Source of the DNA: Gemmatimonadota bacterium | GTDB lineage: Bacteria; Gemmatimonadota; Gemmatimonadetes; Longimicrobiales; Gaopeijiaceae | Length of the DNA: 64,000 nt | Reading direction: 5' to 3' | Assembly (NCBI GenBank): GCA_041390105.1 | Contig: JAWKQO010000001.1 | Span: 622,001-686,000 of the forward strand | In this document: positions 17,106 through 26,073 of the stretch, one piece after another | How positions within the stretch are numbered: the first letter of the stretch is position 1 | Layout: each line of letters begins with the position of its first letter | Notes under the pieces: generated by a model | Databases searched by the model: none | Told to the model about the DNA's origin: nothing | Seen by the model: the letters and a program-made list of their open reading frames with translations, nothing else | Position numbers and translations under genes: made by a program

Positions 17106-18162
17106 GCAGATCCCGGCCTGGGTGCTGGGCGGAAGTGGATACGTGGGCGCCGAGGTGATGCGCCTCCTCTGGGGCCATCCGCTGCTCCGCCTTCAGGGGG
17201 CCTTCGCCCACGGACAGGCCGGAGGCTCGATCGAGGAGCTGTTTCCGCATCTCCACGGCGTGCTGCCGGGCGGCACCTTCCTGCCGTCCAGCGAGCTCGA
17301 CCGGATCTTGGGGGGCGGCCCCCGAGTGGCGGTCTTCTCCTGCCTCCCGCATGGGGCGACGGCCGCGACGCTCGACCAGCTGCTCAGCGCCGCTCAGGGG
17401 GCGGGCAAGGACCTGTTGCTGGTCGACCTTTCCGCGGACTTCCGGCTTCCGACGGCCGATGCCTACAAAGCCGTCTACGGCCACGACCACCCGGCCCCCG
17501 GACGCATCGCGGACTTCACGTGCGCCCTCCCCGAGCTCAGGGCGGACACCCCCGAGGGGCCCATCGCCCATCCAGGGTGCTTCACCACCTGCGTGACCCT
17601 GGGGGCGGCGGCCCTGCACGCGCAGGGGCTGCTCGCCGGACCGATCCGCGTGAGCGCAGTGACCGGGAGCACCGGGAGCGGCCGCACTCCGACCGCGGGA
17701 ACGCACCACCCCGATCGGCACGGGTCCATGAAGGTCTACAAGCCGCTCACCCATCGGCACCGACCCGAGATGGAGATGCTGCTCGGACGGCTGACCGACG
17801 GCGAGGATCCTCGCGTCCTGTTCGTCCCCACCTCGGGACCCTTCGCTCGCGGCATCCACGCGACGCTCCACATGGAGCTCTCGCATTCAATGAGCTCGAG
17901 CGAGCTAGTCTCTTCCATGCAGGCCTTTTACAGCGGATCTCCCTTTGTGCACGTATCGGCCGACCCCCCGTCCCTCAAGGAGGTGGTCGGCACCAATCGC
18001 TGCCGGATCTCCGCCGTCGTCGACGGTGACCAGGCGGTGGTCGTCTCGACGCTCGACAATCTCGTGAAGGGCGCCGCCGGGGGCGCCGTGCAGTGGATGA
18101 ACCGTCTGGCCGGACTCCCCGAGTCGACCGGCCTGCTGACACCGGGACTGGGATGGAGCTAG
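17095..18162 (+). CDS. argC: N-acyl-gamma-glutamyl-phosphate reductase ArgC
   Basis: About 355 residues from GTG 17095, which has GGAGGG seven bases upstream; an ATG at 17077 is an alternative. NADPH-dependent reductase of the arginine pathway. The N-terminal nucleotide-binding motif is WVLGGSGYVGAEVMRLL, and the catalytic cysteine is Cys162 in IAHPGCFTTCVTLGA. The later SAVTGSTGSGRTPTAGTHH and FVPTSGPFARGIHATLH segments are standard ArgC elements. It overlaps argD by ten bases. Whether its substrate is the acetyl or succinyl form depends on the pathway variant (see argF'). Confidence 0.95.
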   Translation: MAAEQIPAWVLGGSGYVGAEVMRLLWGHPLLRLQGAFAHGQAGGSIEELFPHLHGVLPGGTFLPSSELDRILGGGPRVAVFSCLPHGATAATLDQLLSAAQGAGKDLLLVDLSADFRLPTADAYKAVYGHDHPAPGRIADFTCALPELRADTPEGPIAHPGCFTTCVTLGAAALHAQGLLAGPIRVSAVTGSTGSGRTPTAGTHHPDRHGSMKVYKPLTHRHRPEMEMLLGRLTDGEDPRVLFVPTSGPFARGIHATLHMELSHSMSSSELVSSMQAFYSGSPFVHVSADPPSLKEVVGTNRCRISAVVDGDQAVVVSTLDNLVKGAAGGAVQWMNRLAGLPESTGLLTPGLGWS

Positions 18163-19301
18163 CCACGACGAAGGCGGAGGTGCCGGTCTACTCGCGCCTC
18201 GGGATCGAGATCAATGAGGGGCAAGGGGTCGAGGTCACCTCGTCGACCGGGGAGCGCTACCTCGACTTCTATGGCGGTCACGCCACGGCCCTGCTGGGCT
18301 ATGGGCATCCGGCCCTGGTGCGCGCCCTGCGCGAACAGGCCGATCGGCTCTTCTTCCAGACCAACCTGGTCGACGTGGCCATCCGCACCCGGGCGCATGA
18401 GCGCTTGGTGGAGCTGGCTCCGGCCGGCTTGACCAAGGTGTTCCTGGTCAACTCGGGGGCAGAGGCCAACGAGAATGCCCTGCGCCTGGCATTGCGGGCC
18501 ACCGGTCGCACTCGTGTGCTGGCCCTGGAAGGTGCCTTCCACGGCCGGACCGCCGCCTCCGCTGCCGTAACCTACGGAAGCGAGAAGTGGTACGGCTTCC
18601 CTCGCACGCCCTTCGACGTGACCTGGATTCCACTTGGGGATCTGCCGGCGCTGGAGCGTGCCCTGGCGGGCGGCGACGTGGCCGCCCTCATCGTCGAGGC
18701 TGTCCAAGGCGTCCAGGGGGCGCTCGACGTCCCGATCGACTTCTTGCAGGAGGCCCACCAGCGCGTCCGACGGGCCGGAGCACTTCTGATCGCAGATGAG
18801 ATCCAGTGCGGTATGGGACGCACTGGCAAGATCTTCGCAATCGAGCACGCGGGCGTCGATCCCGACCTGGTCACGACCGCCAAGGGCCTGGCCGGAGGGT
18901 TCCCGGCAGGTGCGGTGCTCATGACCGAGGCAGTGGCGGCGACGGTGGGGACGGGTGACCTGGGAACCACATTCGGGGGTGGCCCCCTGGCAGCGGCCCT
19001 CATCGTGGCGGTGGCGGACGAGCTCTCCGTACCCGGCTTCCTCGATCACGTCACCGAGATGGGCGCCCGAGTCCGGGAGACCTGCCAGGTGGGTCCCGTC
19101 TCGGCCATCCAGGGTCGCGGCCTGCTGGTCGGTCTGCGGTGCGACCGACCGGCGGCCCAGGTGGTGGCTGGTCTCCGCGACCAGGGCATCCTGGCCGGCA
19201 CCTCCAAGGATCCTGCCGTCGTGCGACTCATGCCGCCCCTGGTCATCGAGCGCCAGCACGTCGATGCGCTGGCCGCGGCACTGTCCCGGCTCGGTGGCTG
19301 A
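18153..19301 (+). CDS. argD: N-acylornithine aminotransferase ArgD
   Basis: About 382 residues from ATG 18153, inside the end of argC. PLP-dependent class III aminotransferase that converts N-acylglutamate semialdehyde to N-acylornithine with glutamate as donor. Visible are LDFYGGHATALLGYGHPALV, VNSGAEANENALRLALRATG, EGAFHGRTAASAAVTYG, IADEIQCGMGRTGK and TTAKGLAGGFPAGAV with the Schiff-base lysine. The length is typical. It is followed by argF' after 16 bases. Confidence 0.95.
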   Translation: MELATTKAEVPVYSRLGIEINEGQGVEVTSSTGERYLDFYGGHATALLGYGHPALVRALREQADRLFFQTNLVDVAIRTRAHERLVELAPAGLTKVFLVNSGAEANENALRLALRATGRTRVLALEGAFHGRTAASAAVTYGSEKWYGFPRTPFDVTWIPLGDLPALERALAGGDVAALIVEAVQGVQGALDVPIDFLQEAHQRVRRAGALLIADEIQCGMGRTGKIFAIEHAGVDPDLVTTAKGLAGGFPAGAVLMTEAVAATVGTGDLGTTFGGGPLAAALIVAVADELSVPGFLDHVTEMGARVRETCQVGPVSAIQGRGLLVGLRCDRPAAQVVAGLRDQGILAGTSKDPAVVRLMPPLVIERQHVDALAAALSRLGG

Positions 19302-19317
19302 GCGGGAGCCGCGGCCG

Positions 19318-20325
19318 GTGCGACACTTCACGGATCTGGCAGCGCTCGACGCCGCTGCCATCGAGAGGTTGCTGGAGTCGGCCCAGGAACTGGAGGCCGA
19401 GCCTCTGCGCGAGACCCTCAGGGGCAAGGTACTGGGGCTGGTCTTCTTCAATCCATCGCTCCGGACCCTGTCGTCATTTCAGGCCGGCATGGCTCAGCTG
19501 GGCGGATCCTCCTTCGTCCTCGCGCCCGGGCAGGGAACCTGGAAGCTGGAGGTCAGGGACGGCGTCGTGATGGATGGAGACGCCGCCGAGCACATCCGGG
19601 AGGCGATCCCGGTGTTGGGTCAGTATGCCGACGTCCTGGGGGTCCGCGCGTTCCCGGAAGGGAAGTCGCTCGAGCACGACCTTTCCGAGCCCCTGCTCGC
19701 CTCACTGCTGCGCCACACCTGCAAGCCGCTCGTCAACCTCGAGTCGGCCATGGATCACCCCTGTCAGGCGCTGGGGGACTGGAAGACCCTGGATGACACG
19801 GGGGTCCCCCGGCGGGGTGGACGCATGGTGCTCTCCTGGGCCTGGCATCCGAAAGCCCTCCCGCTGGCCGTTCCGGCCGCCGTGCTGAAGATGGGTGCGA
19901 TGCGCGGCATGGACGTCACCGTGCTCCGGCCCGACGGGTTCGGGCTGCCGGCGCCGGTCATGGAGCGGGCCCGGGCGCTCGCCGCCGGGGCGGGGGGGAG
20001 CGTCCAGGAGACCGAGGACCGCGAGGGGGCCCTGGAAGGCGCTCACGTCCTCTATGCCAAGTCGTGGCAATCGCCTCGCTACTATGGCGACCCCAACGGC
20101 GAATCGGCGCTGCGCTCGGAGTTCCGCGAGTGGTGTGTCCAGGAGTCCTGGTTCCGACCCGCGCGGTCCGACGCCATCTTCATGCACTGCCTGCCCGTCC
20201 GCAGGAACGTCGTCGTAGCGGACGAGGTTCTCGACGGCCCTCGGTCGCGGGTCGTGCCTCAGGCAGCCAACCGCCTGCACGTCCAGAAAGCCATTCTGCT
20301 CGATCTACTCGGAGGATCTCGATGA
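19318..20325 (+). CDS. argF': N-acylornithine transcarbamylase (predicted succinylornithine type)
   Basis: About 335 residues from GTG 19318 (GTG 19294 is an alternative). The carbamoyl-phosphate loop reads FFNPSLRTLSSFQAGMAQLG, and FMHCLPVRRNVVV closes the active site; together with KLEVRDGVVMDGD these mark the acetyl/succinyl-ornithine transcarbamylase family rather than ordinary ArgF. In the family the residue after MDGD-x separates substrates: Glu in Xanthomonas (acetylornithine), Pro in Bacteroides (succinylornithine). Here it is Ala90 (MDGDAAEH), so the acetyl-specific Glu is absent and succinylornithine is the more likely substrate. It carbamoylates before deacylation, so an acylcitrulline deacylase must exist elsewhere. 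ATGA overlap with argB. Confidence 0.92.
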   Translation: MRHFTDLAALDAAAIERLLESAQELEAEPLRETLRGKVLGLVFFNPSLRTLSSFQAGMAQLGGSSFVLAPGQGTWKLEVRDGVVMDGDAAEHIREAIPVLGQYADVLGVRAFPEGKSLEHDLSEPLLASLLRHTCKPLVNLESAMDHPCQALGDWKTLDDTGVPRRGGRMVLSWAWHPKALPLAVPAAVLKMGAMRGMDVTVLRPDGFGLPAPVMERARALAAGAGGSVQETEDREGALEGAHVLYAKSWQSPRYYGDPNGESALRSEFREWCVQESWFRPARSDAIFMHCLPVRRNVVVADEVLDGPRSRVVPQAANRLHVQKAILLDLLGGSR

Positions 20326-21245
20326 CCGCACCCGACGGCCCGGTCAGCGCCGTTTTCGCGCTTCGCCGCGCCGTGCCCTATCTGCGCCTCTTCCAGGGCA
20401 AGGTGTTCGTGATCAAGGCCGGCGGGGAGGTGTTCACCGACCCCGCGCTGGGACGCTCGCTCCTGGAGCAGGTGGGAATCCTCCACCGCCTCGGCATCCG
20501 CATCGTCCTGGTGCATGGCGGAGGCCGCCAGATGACCGACGTGGCGGAGTCGTTGGGCGTGGCCGCCCCGTTCGTGGACGGCCGGCGCGTGACCGATTCG
20601 GGTATGCGCGACGTCGCGACCATGGTGCTGAACGGCACGGTCAATACCGCTATCGTGGCTCGCTGCCGTGAGCTGGACGTCCCGGCCCTGGGCATCTCCG
20701 GAGTGGACGCTGGACTGGTGCGTGCCGTGCGGCGTCCGCCGAAGACCACGCCCGAGGGGCACCTCGTCGACTACGGCTTCGTGGGAGATGTGGTCTCGGT
20801 CGATGCCAATGTGCTGCGGCGCATCCTGGATGAAGGCTTTGTCCCGGTGGTGAGTCCGATCTCGGCGGACGACCAGGGCGAGATCCTCAACATCAACGCG
20901 GACACGATCGCCTCGGCGCTGGCGGCCGCCATCAAGGCGGAGAAGTGGATCATCATGACCGGGGCGCCCGGCGTGCTGAGGGACCCCTCCGACCCCGACT
21001 CGTTGGTGTCCTATACGGACCTGGAGGGTCTCGACCGTTTGGCCGCAGCTGGCTCGCTCGCGGGGGGGATGCTCCCCAAGGCCGCCGCCATCCGCACCGC
21101 CATCGAGGCGGGGGTGCGGAGGGTGCACGTGATCTCCTATCGGGTGCCGGACTCCCTGCTGCTCGAGATCTTCACGAACGAGGGGTCAGGAACCCTGGTC
21201 GTGCCGGACGTGTCCCAGATGGCACCCGCGGAGGTGGCCGGCTAG
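20322..21245 (+). CDS. argB: N-acylglutamate kinase ArgB
   Basis: 307 residues from an ATG that overlaps the argF' stop and follows a GGAGG ribosome-binding site. Amino-acid-kinase fold with VIKAGGEVFTD (catalytic lysine), VLVHGGGRQMTDVAESLG, GISGVDAGLVRAV and ILNINADTIASALAAAI. The HGGGRQ form differs from the common HGGGPQ. In the family this is usually the feedback-regulated step of arginine synthesis. It is the last biosynthetic gene of the operon. Whether it phosphorylates acetyl- or succinyl-glutamate should follow the same logic as argF'. Confidence 0.92.
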   Translation: MTAPDGPVSAVFALRRAVPYLRLFQGKVFVIKAGGEVFTDPALGRSLLEQVGILHRLGIRIVLVHGGGRQMTDVAESLGVAAPFVDGRRVTDSGMRDVATMVLNGTVNTAIVARCRELDVPALGISGVDAGLVRAVRRPPKTTPEGHLVDYGFVGDVVSVDANVLRRILDEGFVPVVSPISADDQGEILNINADTIASALAAAIKAEKWIIMTGAPGVLRDPSDPDSLVSYTDLEGLDRLAAAGSLAGGMLPKAAAIRTAIEAGVRRVHVISYRVPDSLLLEIFTNEGSGTLVVPDVSQMAPAEVAG

Positions 21246-21270
21246 CAGGAAGGGAGGACTCGAGGCCGTG

Positions 21271-21651
21271 ATGCGTCGCACCGGCATGCTGATCTCGCTG
21301 GTCTCCCTGGGCCTTGCCGCTGCGTGCGCGACCCCCTCGAGCGGAGGCGACTTCGGGATGGAGCCCGGAGGAGGGAACCCGCTGACCCTCGAGATCGTCA
21401 ACGAGTTCGAGACGCCGATCCAGGTGCGCCTGCAGTGGGGACCCCGCCTGGACACCGAGCTCCTCGCCACGGTGGACCAGGGTCAGCGGACGACGGTCCC
21501 GGTGTTTCGGGACGCCAGCAGCGCCCGGGCCCTGGTGTTCGATCCCAGAGGACGTCGCACCGCGTCCAACCGCGTGGAAAACGTGGGGCCGGACGACCAC
21601 CTCACCCTCACGGTCGACTCGAGCTTCCGTGCGCGCCTCGTAGCGCACTAG
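21271..21651 (+). CDS. Small lipoprotein
   Basis: About 126 residues. The ATG at 21271 follows a GAGG at good spacing; a GTG three bases earlier is also possible. The signal MRRTGMLISLVSLGLAAAC ends in a lipobox with Cys19. The rest is one beta-rich domain (LTLEIVNEFETPIQVRLQWG and, near the end, VGPDDHLTLTVD) of a size typical for a small periplasmic beta-sandwich. No family is recognised. It lies 25 bases after argB and may simply trail the arginine operon. It converges with the DUF423 gene; the gap 21652-21720 is rich in G- and C-runs that may fold, but I see no clean terminator. Confidence 0.75.
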   Translation: MRRTGMLISLVSLGLAAACATPSSGGDFGMEPGGGNPLTLEIVNEFETPIQVRLQWGPRLDTELLATVDQGQRTTVPVFRDASSARALVFDPRGRRTASNRVENVGPDDHLTLTVDSSFRARLVAH

Positions 21652-21720
21652 AGAACCCTGGGGGGGCCCCCGCGGCGGGAGCGCCCCGACCCCCAAGTCC
21701 CAGGCGGGATCAGGGTCGTC

Positions 21721-22128
21721 TCAACCCCGCACAGGCATGCGACGCAACGCGAGATAATGCGCCGCAAGTGACATCCATCCAACAAGAAAGCAGACTCCAC
21801 CCAGAGGCGTGACCGCCCCCAGGGCCGGCTGGTCCAGCAGCACGAGCAGGTAGAGCGAGCCGCAGAAGATCAGGGCGCCCAGGGCCATCATGAGGCCCGC
21901 CAGCGCCAGCGCCCGGGTGGGCGCCCGTCGGGCCACGGCCGACAGGGCCACCAATGCGACCGCGTGGATCAGCTGGTACCGGACCGCGGTCTCGAACGTG
22001 GCCAGGCGCGCGGCGGGCAGCGAGCCGGCCAGGGCGTGCGTACCGAACGCACCCAGGGCCACGCCCAGGAAGCCGAGGATGGCGCCGAGGAGACCGAAAC
22101 GAGACTGGAGGGATGTGCCGGTGGCCAT
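21721..22128 (-). CDS. DUF423 (YgdD/TMEM256-like) membrane protein
   Basis: 135 residues with four predicted membrane helices and the DUF423 hallmark GAILGFLGVALGAFGTHALA near the N-terminus, followed by ATFETAVRYQLIHAVALVAL and SLYLLVLLDQPALGAVTPLGG. Members are small inner-membrane proteins of unknown role, widespread in bacteria. It starts four bases after the stop of the gamma-glutamyltransferase gene, so the two are probably cotranscribed. Confidence 0.92.
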   Translation of the reverse strand: MATGTSLQSRFGLLGAILGFLGVALGAFGTHALAGSLPAARLATFETAVRYQLIHAVALVALSAVARRAPTRALALAGLMMALGALIFCGSLYLLVLLDQPALGAVTPLGGVCFLVGWMSLAAHYLALRRMPVRG

Positions 22129-22131
22129 GGG

Positions 22132-23865
22132 TCAGTAGGCGATGGAATAGGCCTCGCGCCGGGGATCCGACGCGGCGGTCCGCACTCCGTTGTCTCGATC
22201 GACCAGGATCATCTGGGCGCCGCCGAAGGTGGCGGTCCACCCGTGCACCACCCGGATGCGGTGTCCGCGCTGCTCCAACTCCATCCGCACATCCGCGGGA
22301 ATCCGGTCCTCCAGCGAGACCGAGAAGCCGGGATTGCCGCGATAGCGCGGCGCTTCGATGGCCTCCTGCGGGGTCATGCCGAAGAGCAGCAGGTTGTTGG
22401 TGATGGCCAGGATCGATTGGGTCTGCGAGTCCCCGCCGGGGGTCCCCAACGTGAACGCCAGAGCACCGTCCCCGTGCAGGGCCATCATGGGACTCAGCGT
22501 GTGGTAGGGCCGCTTGCCGGGGGCCACCTGGTTGGGGTGACCCTCCTCTAGCGTAAAGAGCGCCCCGCGATTCTGGAGAACCACGCCGGTCTCCGGATCG
22601 AAGACCCCCGACCCGAAGCCCGCGAACAGGCTTTGGATCCAGCTCACCGCGTTCCCCCAGCGATCCACGACCGTCAGGTAGACGGTGTCCCCACCGTCCG
22701 CCTCGTCCCCATGCCCACCCCCCGCCGCGATCGCCCCGGCGCGGGGCACTCCAGTGGTCACGTCGGAAGCCGCGTGCGCGGGGTCCACCATCCTCGCGCG
22801 CTCTGTGAGATACTCAGGATCAAGCAATTGACTCAAGGGCACTTGCGCCTTGTCCGGATCGGCAGCCCAGGCGTCCCGGTCAGCGAACGCCAGTTTCTTG
22901 ATCTCGAGGAGGGTATGCCAATAGTCGGCGCTTCCCCAGCCCATGCCCACCAGATCGAAGTCCTCCGCCATCGCGAACTGTTGAAGCTGCGCGAAGCCCT
23001 GGGTGTTGGGGGGCATCACCAACATGCGGTAGCCCTGATAGCGCCCCTCCAACGGCTCGACCCATTGGGACTGGTGGGCCCGGAAATCGCCCGTGCGCAG
23101 ATAGCCTCCGCGTGCCTCCAGGAGAGCCGAGAGGCTCTGGGCGACCGGCCCCTGATAGAAGCCGTCGGCCCCCTCCCGGGCGATCCGCTCCAGGGTGCGG
23201 GCCAGCGCCGGGTTCTTGAGCAGGCTTCCCACGGGAGGGGGGGCGCCCGCCGGCAGGTATTGCTCACGCCCCGCGTCATCCAAGGAGCCGCTCTGCTCCT
23301 CGATGTCCGCTGCCAAGCGCGTGGAGACCGGGAAGCCCTCGCGGGCGTAGCGGATGCCCGGGGCCAACGCTTCTGCCAGAGAAATCGTACCGAAGCGAGC
23401 AAGGGCGTCTTCCCAGGCCCGCACGGCGCCGGGAACGCTCACGCTGCGGGGGCCCACCTGGGGCATCGTCGTGTCCCCGGCCTCCTGAAAGAACGCGGGA
23501 GTGGCCAGGGCACCGGCGCGGCCGCTGCCGTTGAGCGCGGAGACCGCGCCGCCGGCCGCATCGTAGTACAGCATGAAGGCATCGCCCCCCACGCCGTTCA
23601 TGTGGGGGCGGACCACTGCCAGGACACCTGCCATGGTGATGGCAGCGTCGATGGCGTTCCCCCCGCGGAGCAGGACCTCGTAGCCAGCGGCCGTGGCCAA
23701 TGGATGGTCGGACGAGAGCGCTCCGCTGGTGCCGCGGACATCCGGCCGGTTCTGGGCAGGGAAGACCACCGCCTCCGGCTCTCCGGGGAGATCGGGTGGG
23801 GGAGCACACGCAACCAACAGCGCGGAACCGAGCGCAGCCGCAGCGAGGCGGCGGACCCTGGACAT
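22132..23865 (-). CDS. ggt: Gamma-glutamyltransferase-family lipoprotein
   Basis: 577 residues from the ATG at 23865, preceded by GGAGGACC. A lipoprotein signal ends in LLVAC. The large-subunit part has SSDHPLATAAGYEVLLRGGN and VVRPHMNGVGGDAFMLYYD; the processing site and N-terminal nucleophile are Thr394 in GGDTVYLTVVDRWGNAVSWI, and LFAGFGSGVFDPETGVVLQN follows. Ntn-hydrolases of this family self-cleave into two subunits and hydrolyse or transfer gamma-glutamyl groups, for example of glutathione. Lipid anchoring suggests action on the periplasmic side. The family also includes acylases, so substrate is not certain. Confidence 0.93.
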   Translation of the reverse strand: MSRVRRLAAAALGSALLVACAPPPDLPGEPEAVVFPAQNRPDVRGTSGALSSDHPLATAAGYEVLLRGGNAIDAAITMAGVLAVVRPHMNGVGGDAFMLYYDAAGGAVSALNGSGRAGALATPAFFQEAGDTTMPQVGPRSVSVPGAVRAWEDALARFGTISLAEALAPGIRYAREGFPVSTRLAADIEEQSGSLDDAGREQYLPAGAPPPVGSLLKNPALARTLERIAREGADGFYQGPVAQSLSALLEARGGYLRTGDFRAHQSQWVEPLEGRYQGYRMLVMPPNTQGFAQLQQFAMAEDFDLVGMGWGSADYWHTLLEIKKLAFADRDAWAADPDKAQVPLSQLLDPEYLTERARMVDPAHAASDVTTGVPRAGAIAAGGGHGDEADGGDTVYLTVVDRWGNAVSWIQSLFAGFGSGVFDPETGVVLQNRGALFTLEEGHPNQVAPGKRPYHTLSPMMALHGDGALAFTLGTPGGDSQTQSILAITNNLLLFGMTPQEAIEAPRYRGNPGFSVSLEDRIPADVRMELEQRGHRIRVVHGWTATFGGAQMILVDRDNGVRTAASDPRREAYSIAY

Positions 23866-24024
23866 CGGTGTCGGTCCTCCAGAAGTCGAAGAGCCCGGGG
23901 GCCCTTCCGGGAGAGGACCCGGGGGGCGCAACGGGTGGAATCCACGTAGCATGGTGCCCGGGAACCGCCGGCGCCACCCGGGGTTCCTGTCGCCTTTCCC
24001 AGCAAGAAGGGAAGCCACCCGCCC

Positions 24025-25236
24025 GTGCAGACCAGCGTCCCGACGTCCGACGCCGCCGTTCAGCGCTTGGCCGTCCGCACCACCCAGGCCGCCTTCGCCA
24101 TCGCTCTGGCGCACGGTGTGACGGACGCCTACGTGGGCTTCCTGCCGCCCCTGCTGCCCGACCTGATGGCGAAGCACGGTCTGTCGATCGCCGGGGCCTC
24201 GACCCTCGCCATGCTGCTCTCGCTGGCGACATCGTTTCCGCAGCCGTTCCTGGGCTATCTCGCCGACCGCATCGGTCGGAAGCCGTTCGTGATCCTGGGG
24301 CCGGCCCTTTCGGCAGGCCTGCTCTCCCTCATGGGGCTGGCACCCACGTACGTGACGCTGGTGGCGCTCCTCCTGGTCGGCGGACTGGGGGCGGCCGCCT
24401 TCCATCCTCCGGGCGCCTCCCTCGCCACCCGCGTGAACGAAGGGCGGGGAAGCGGGGTGCGCCTTTCCATTTTCTCGTTCGGCGGCGCCGCCGGGTATGC
24501 GCTGGGGCCGCTTCTGGCTGTGGGAGCCGTGGACCTCTTCGGGCTGGAGGGCCTGTGGCTGGCGATGATCCCGGGGTTGCTCCTGTGCGCGCTGCTCTGG
24601 CCCCTCGTCCCGGGGGGCACTTCGGACGGCCGCATGCCCATGCCGCCGCGGCCGGGCGAGCTGATCCGCCACCTCGGAGGCCCGTTGGGGCTGCTGTTCG
24701 CGATCAGCGCGCTCGGCGCGTTCGTGCAGCGGACCTTTCTGACCCTGGAACCCATCATCATCGATCAAGGCGGGGGTTCCCAGGGCGCTCGCGCCGTGGC
24801 GCTCACCGTGTACCTGAGCGCCCAGGCCATGGGGACGCTGACCTCGGGCTTCCTCACCGACCGGATGGACCGGGGCCGCCTGCTGGTGGGCTTGACCTTG
24901 CTGGGCGCTCCCGCCCACTGGCTGGCAATCACTCTGCCTCCGGACTCGGTCGGCGGGGTGGCGGCCATCCTGGCAGCCGGGTTCCTGAACATGGCGCTGC
25001 TACCGCCGATCGTGGTCACGGCACAGGAGCTCCTGCCCGCGGGTGCAGCCGTCGGATCCGGCATCGTCATGGGGCTGGCGTGGTCGGTGGCCTCCGTGGC
25101 TCTCATCATCCCCGGCTGGCTGGGTGACCTGGTGGGTCCGGTGCGGGCCGGCCAGCTCTGTGCGCCGGTTCTTCTGGTGGGAACGCTCCTGGCGCTGCAC
25201 CCGTCGCTGCGCCGGGCCACGGCGACCGCGGGCTGA
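24025..25236 (+). CDS. Major facilitator superfamily transporter (Fsr-like)
   Basis: 403 residues, GTG start, about 12 hydrophobic segments. The MFS loop motif is seen as GYLADRIGRKPFVILG after helix 2, and GGLGAAAFHPPGASLATRVN resembles the fosmidomycin-resistance (Fsr) group of drug exporters. The second half has GFLTDRMDRGRLLVGLTLLG as the repeated loop. Substrate unknown. It is transcribed away from ggt across a 159-base gap (23866-24024) that should hold both promoters, though I could not single out a convincing one. Confidence 0.85.
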   Translation: MQTSVPTSDAAVQRLAVRTTQAAFAIALAHGVTDAYVGFLPPLLPDLMAKHGLSIAGASTLAMLLSLATSFPQPFLGYLADRIGRKPFVILGPALSAGLLSLMGLAPTYVTLVALLLVGGLGAAAFHPPGASLATRVNEGRGSGVRLSIFSFGGAAGYALGPLLAVGAVDLFGLEGLWLAMIPGLLLCALLWPLVPGGTSDGRMPMPPRPGELIRHLGGPLGLLFAISALGAFVQRTFLTLEPIIIDQGGGSQGARAVALTVYLSAQAMGTLTSGFLTDRMDRGRLLVGLTLLGAPAHWLAITLPPDSVGGVAAILAAGFLNMALLPPIVVTAQELLPAGAAVGSGIVMGLAWSVASVALIIPGWLGDLVGPVRAGQLCAPVLLVGTLLALHPSLRRATATAG

Positions 25237-25265
25237 TCCCGATGCGCTGGCGCCGCTCGGTCGCA

Positions 25266-25293
25266 TTGACCGGGAGGGGGCGGCTCTTAGGTT
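25266..25293 (+). promoter_or_regulatory. Possible sigma-70 promoter
   Basis: TTGACC at 25266-25271 (five of six consensus bases) and TAGGTT at 25288-25293 with a 16-base spacer, 45 bases before the start of the TPR gene. The -10 match is poor, so this is tentative. Confidence 0.35.
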
Positions 25294-25337
25294 TGATGGT
25301 CTGTTCTCCAACCATTCTGCAGAGCTGAAGCGTCCCG

Positions 25338-26024
25338 ATGGCCAAGCGCTCCACAGCGGCTTCCGCCCGCATCGAAGACAATCCCGATGACGCGTTCATC
25401 AGTGGCGTCGTCCAAGCCTCGGACTGGGCGCAGAAGAACCGACAGATCCTGACCATCGGCGTCGTGGCTTTGCTGGTGATCCTGGGTGGCGCCTGGTACT
25501 GGCGGTCGTTCCAGCGCGGCGTGGAGACCCAGGCCGTCGGGGAGTTGGAGCGAATCCAGTCGACCATCGGGCTCGGGGACCGCGACGCCGCCCGTGGAGA
25601 GCTGGGTGCTTTCCTCGAGCGGTTCGGTGGGAGCCGTTCAGCGGCGGAAGCGCGGATGATGCTCGGCCAACTCAATCTGGAGGCTGGCGACGCCGCCCAG
25701 GCCATCGTGGTGCTGGAGCCGGCCATGGGCGACCTGGACGAGCCCGTAAACATCCAGGCAGCGATGCTGCTGGGGGCCGCCTATGAGAACGCCGGCCGCT
25801 TGCAGGACGCCGTGCGCGTCTACCGCCGCGTGGGTTCCTCGGCAACGCTGCCGTTCCAGGTCACCGATGCCAAGATGGCGGCCGCGCGCCTCCTGGAAGC
25901 CGAAGGCGATGCTGGAGCGGCCGCAGTTCTGTACCAGGAGGTCCTGGACGGGATGGACGAAGCGTCACTGGAGCGGGCCGAGGTCGAGATGCGCCTGGCC
26001 GAGGCACGCGCCAGGGCCTCCTAG
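25338..26024 (+). CDS. Membrane-anchored TPR protein (YfgM-like)
   Basis: 228 residues. A cytosolic N-terminus of about 35 residues precedes one membrane helix (ILTIGVVALLVILGGAWYW), then about 170 residues of tetratricopeptide-type helical repeats (AEARMMLGQLNLEAGDAAQA, AAMLLGAAYENAGRLQDAVR). The topology matches YfgM/DUF2133-type proteins associated with secretion machinery and chaperone contacts in the periplasm. It is the last + strand gene before the dif site. Confidence 0.82.
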   Translation: MAKRSTAASARIEDNPDDAFISGVVQASDWAQKNRQILTIGVVALLVILGGAWYWRSFQRGVETQAVGELERIQSTIGLGDRDAARGELGAFLERFGGSRSAAEARMMLGQLNLEAGDAAQAIVVLEPAMGDLDEPVNIQAAMLLGAAYENAGRLQDAVRVYRRVGSSATLPFQVTDAKMAAARLLEAEGDAGAAAVLYQEVLDGMDEASLERAEVEMRLAEARARAS

Positions 26025-26029
26025 GAAAC

Positions 26030-26063
26030 CACAAAGAAAAGAACCGCTGTCCCCCCGGAGCGG
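26030..26063 (-). terminator. Weak terminator for leftward transcription
   Basis: On the - strand a short CCGCT/AGCGG hairpin (26044-26063) is followed by a T-rich stretch (complement of 26030-26043, TTCTTTTCTTT). It could stop transcripts arriving from the - strand genes at 26217 and beyond. The stem is only five bp. Confidence 0.35.
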
Positions 26064-26073
26064 CTGATCCAGA

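Noticed and set aside
21655..21715. GC-rich fold after the arginine operon as a terminator
   Set aside because: Several G- and C-runs can pair but no single clean stem with a T-tract stands out.
23866..24918. N-terminal extension of the gamma-glutamyltransferase frame
   Set aside because: It runs antisense to the MFS gene, and the ATG at 23865 gives a proper lipoprotein signal and ribosome-binding site.
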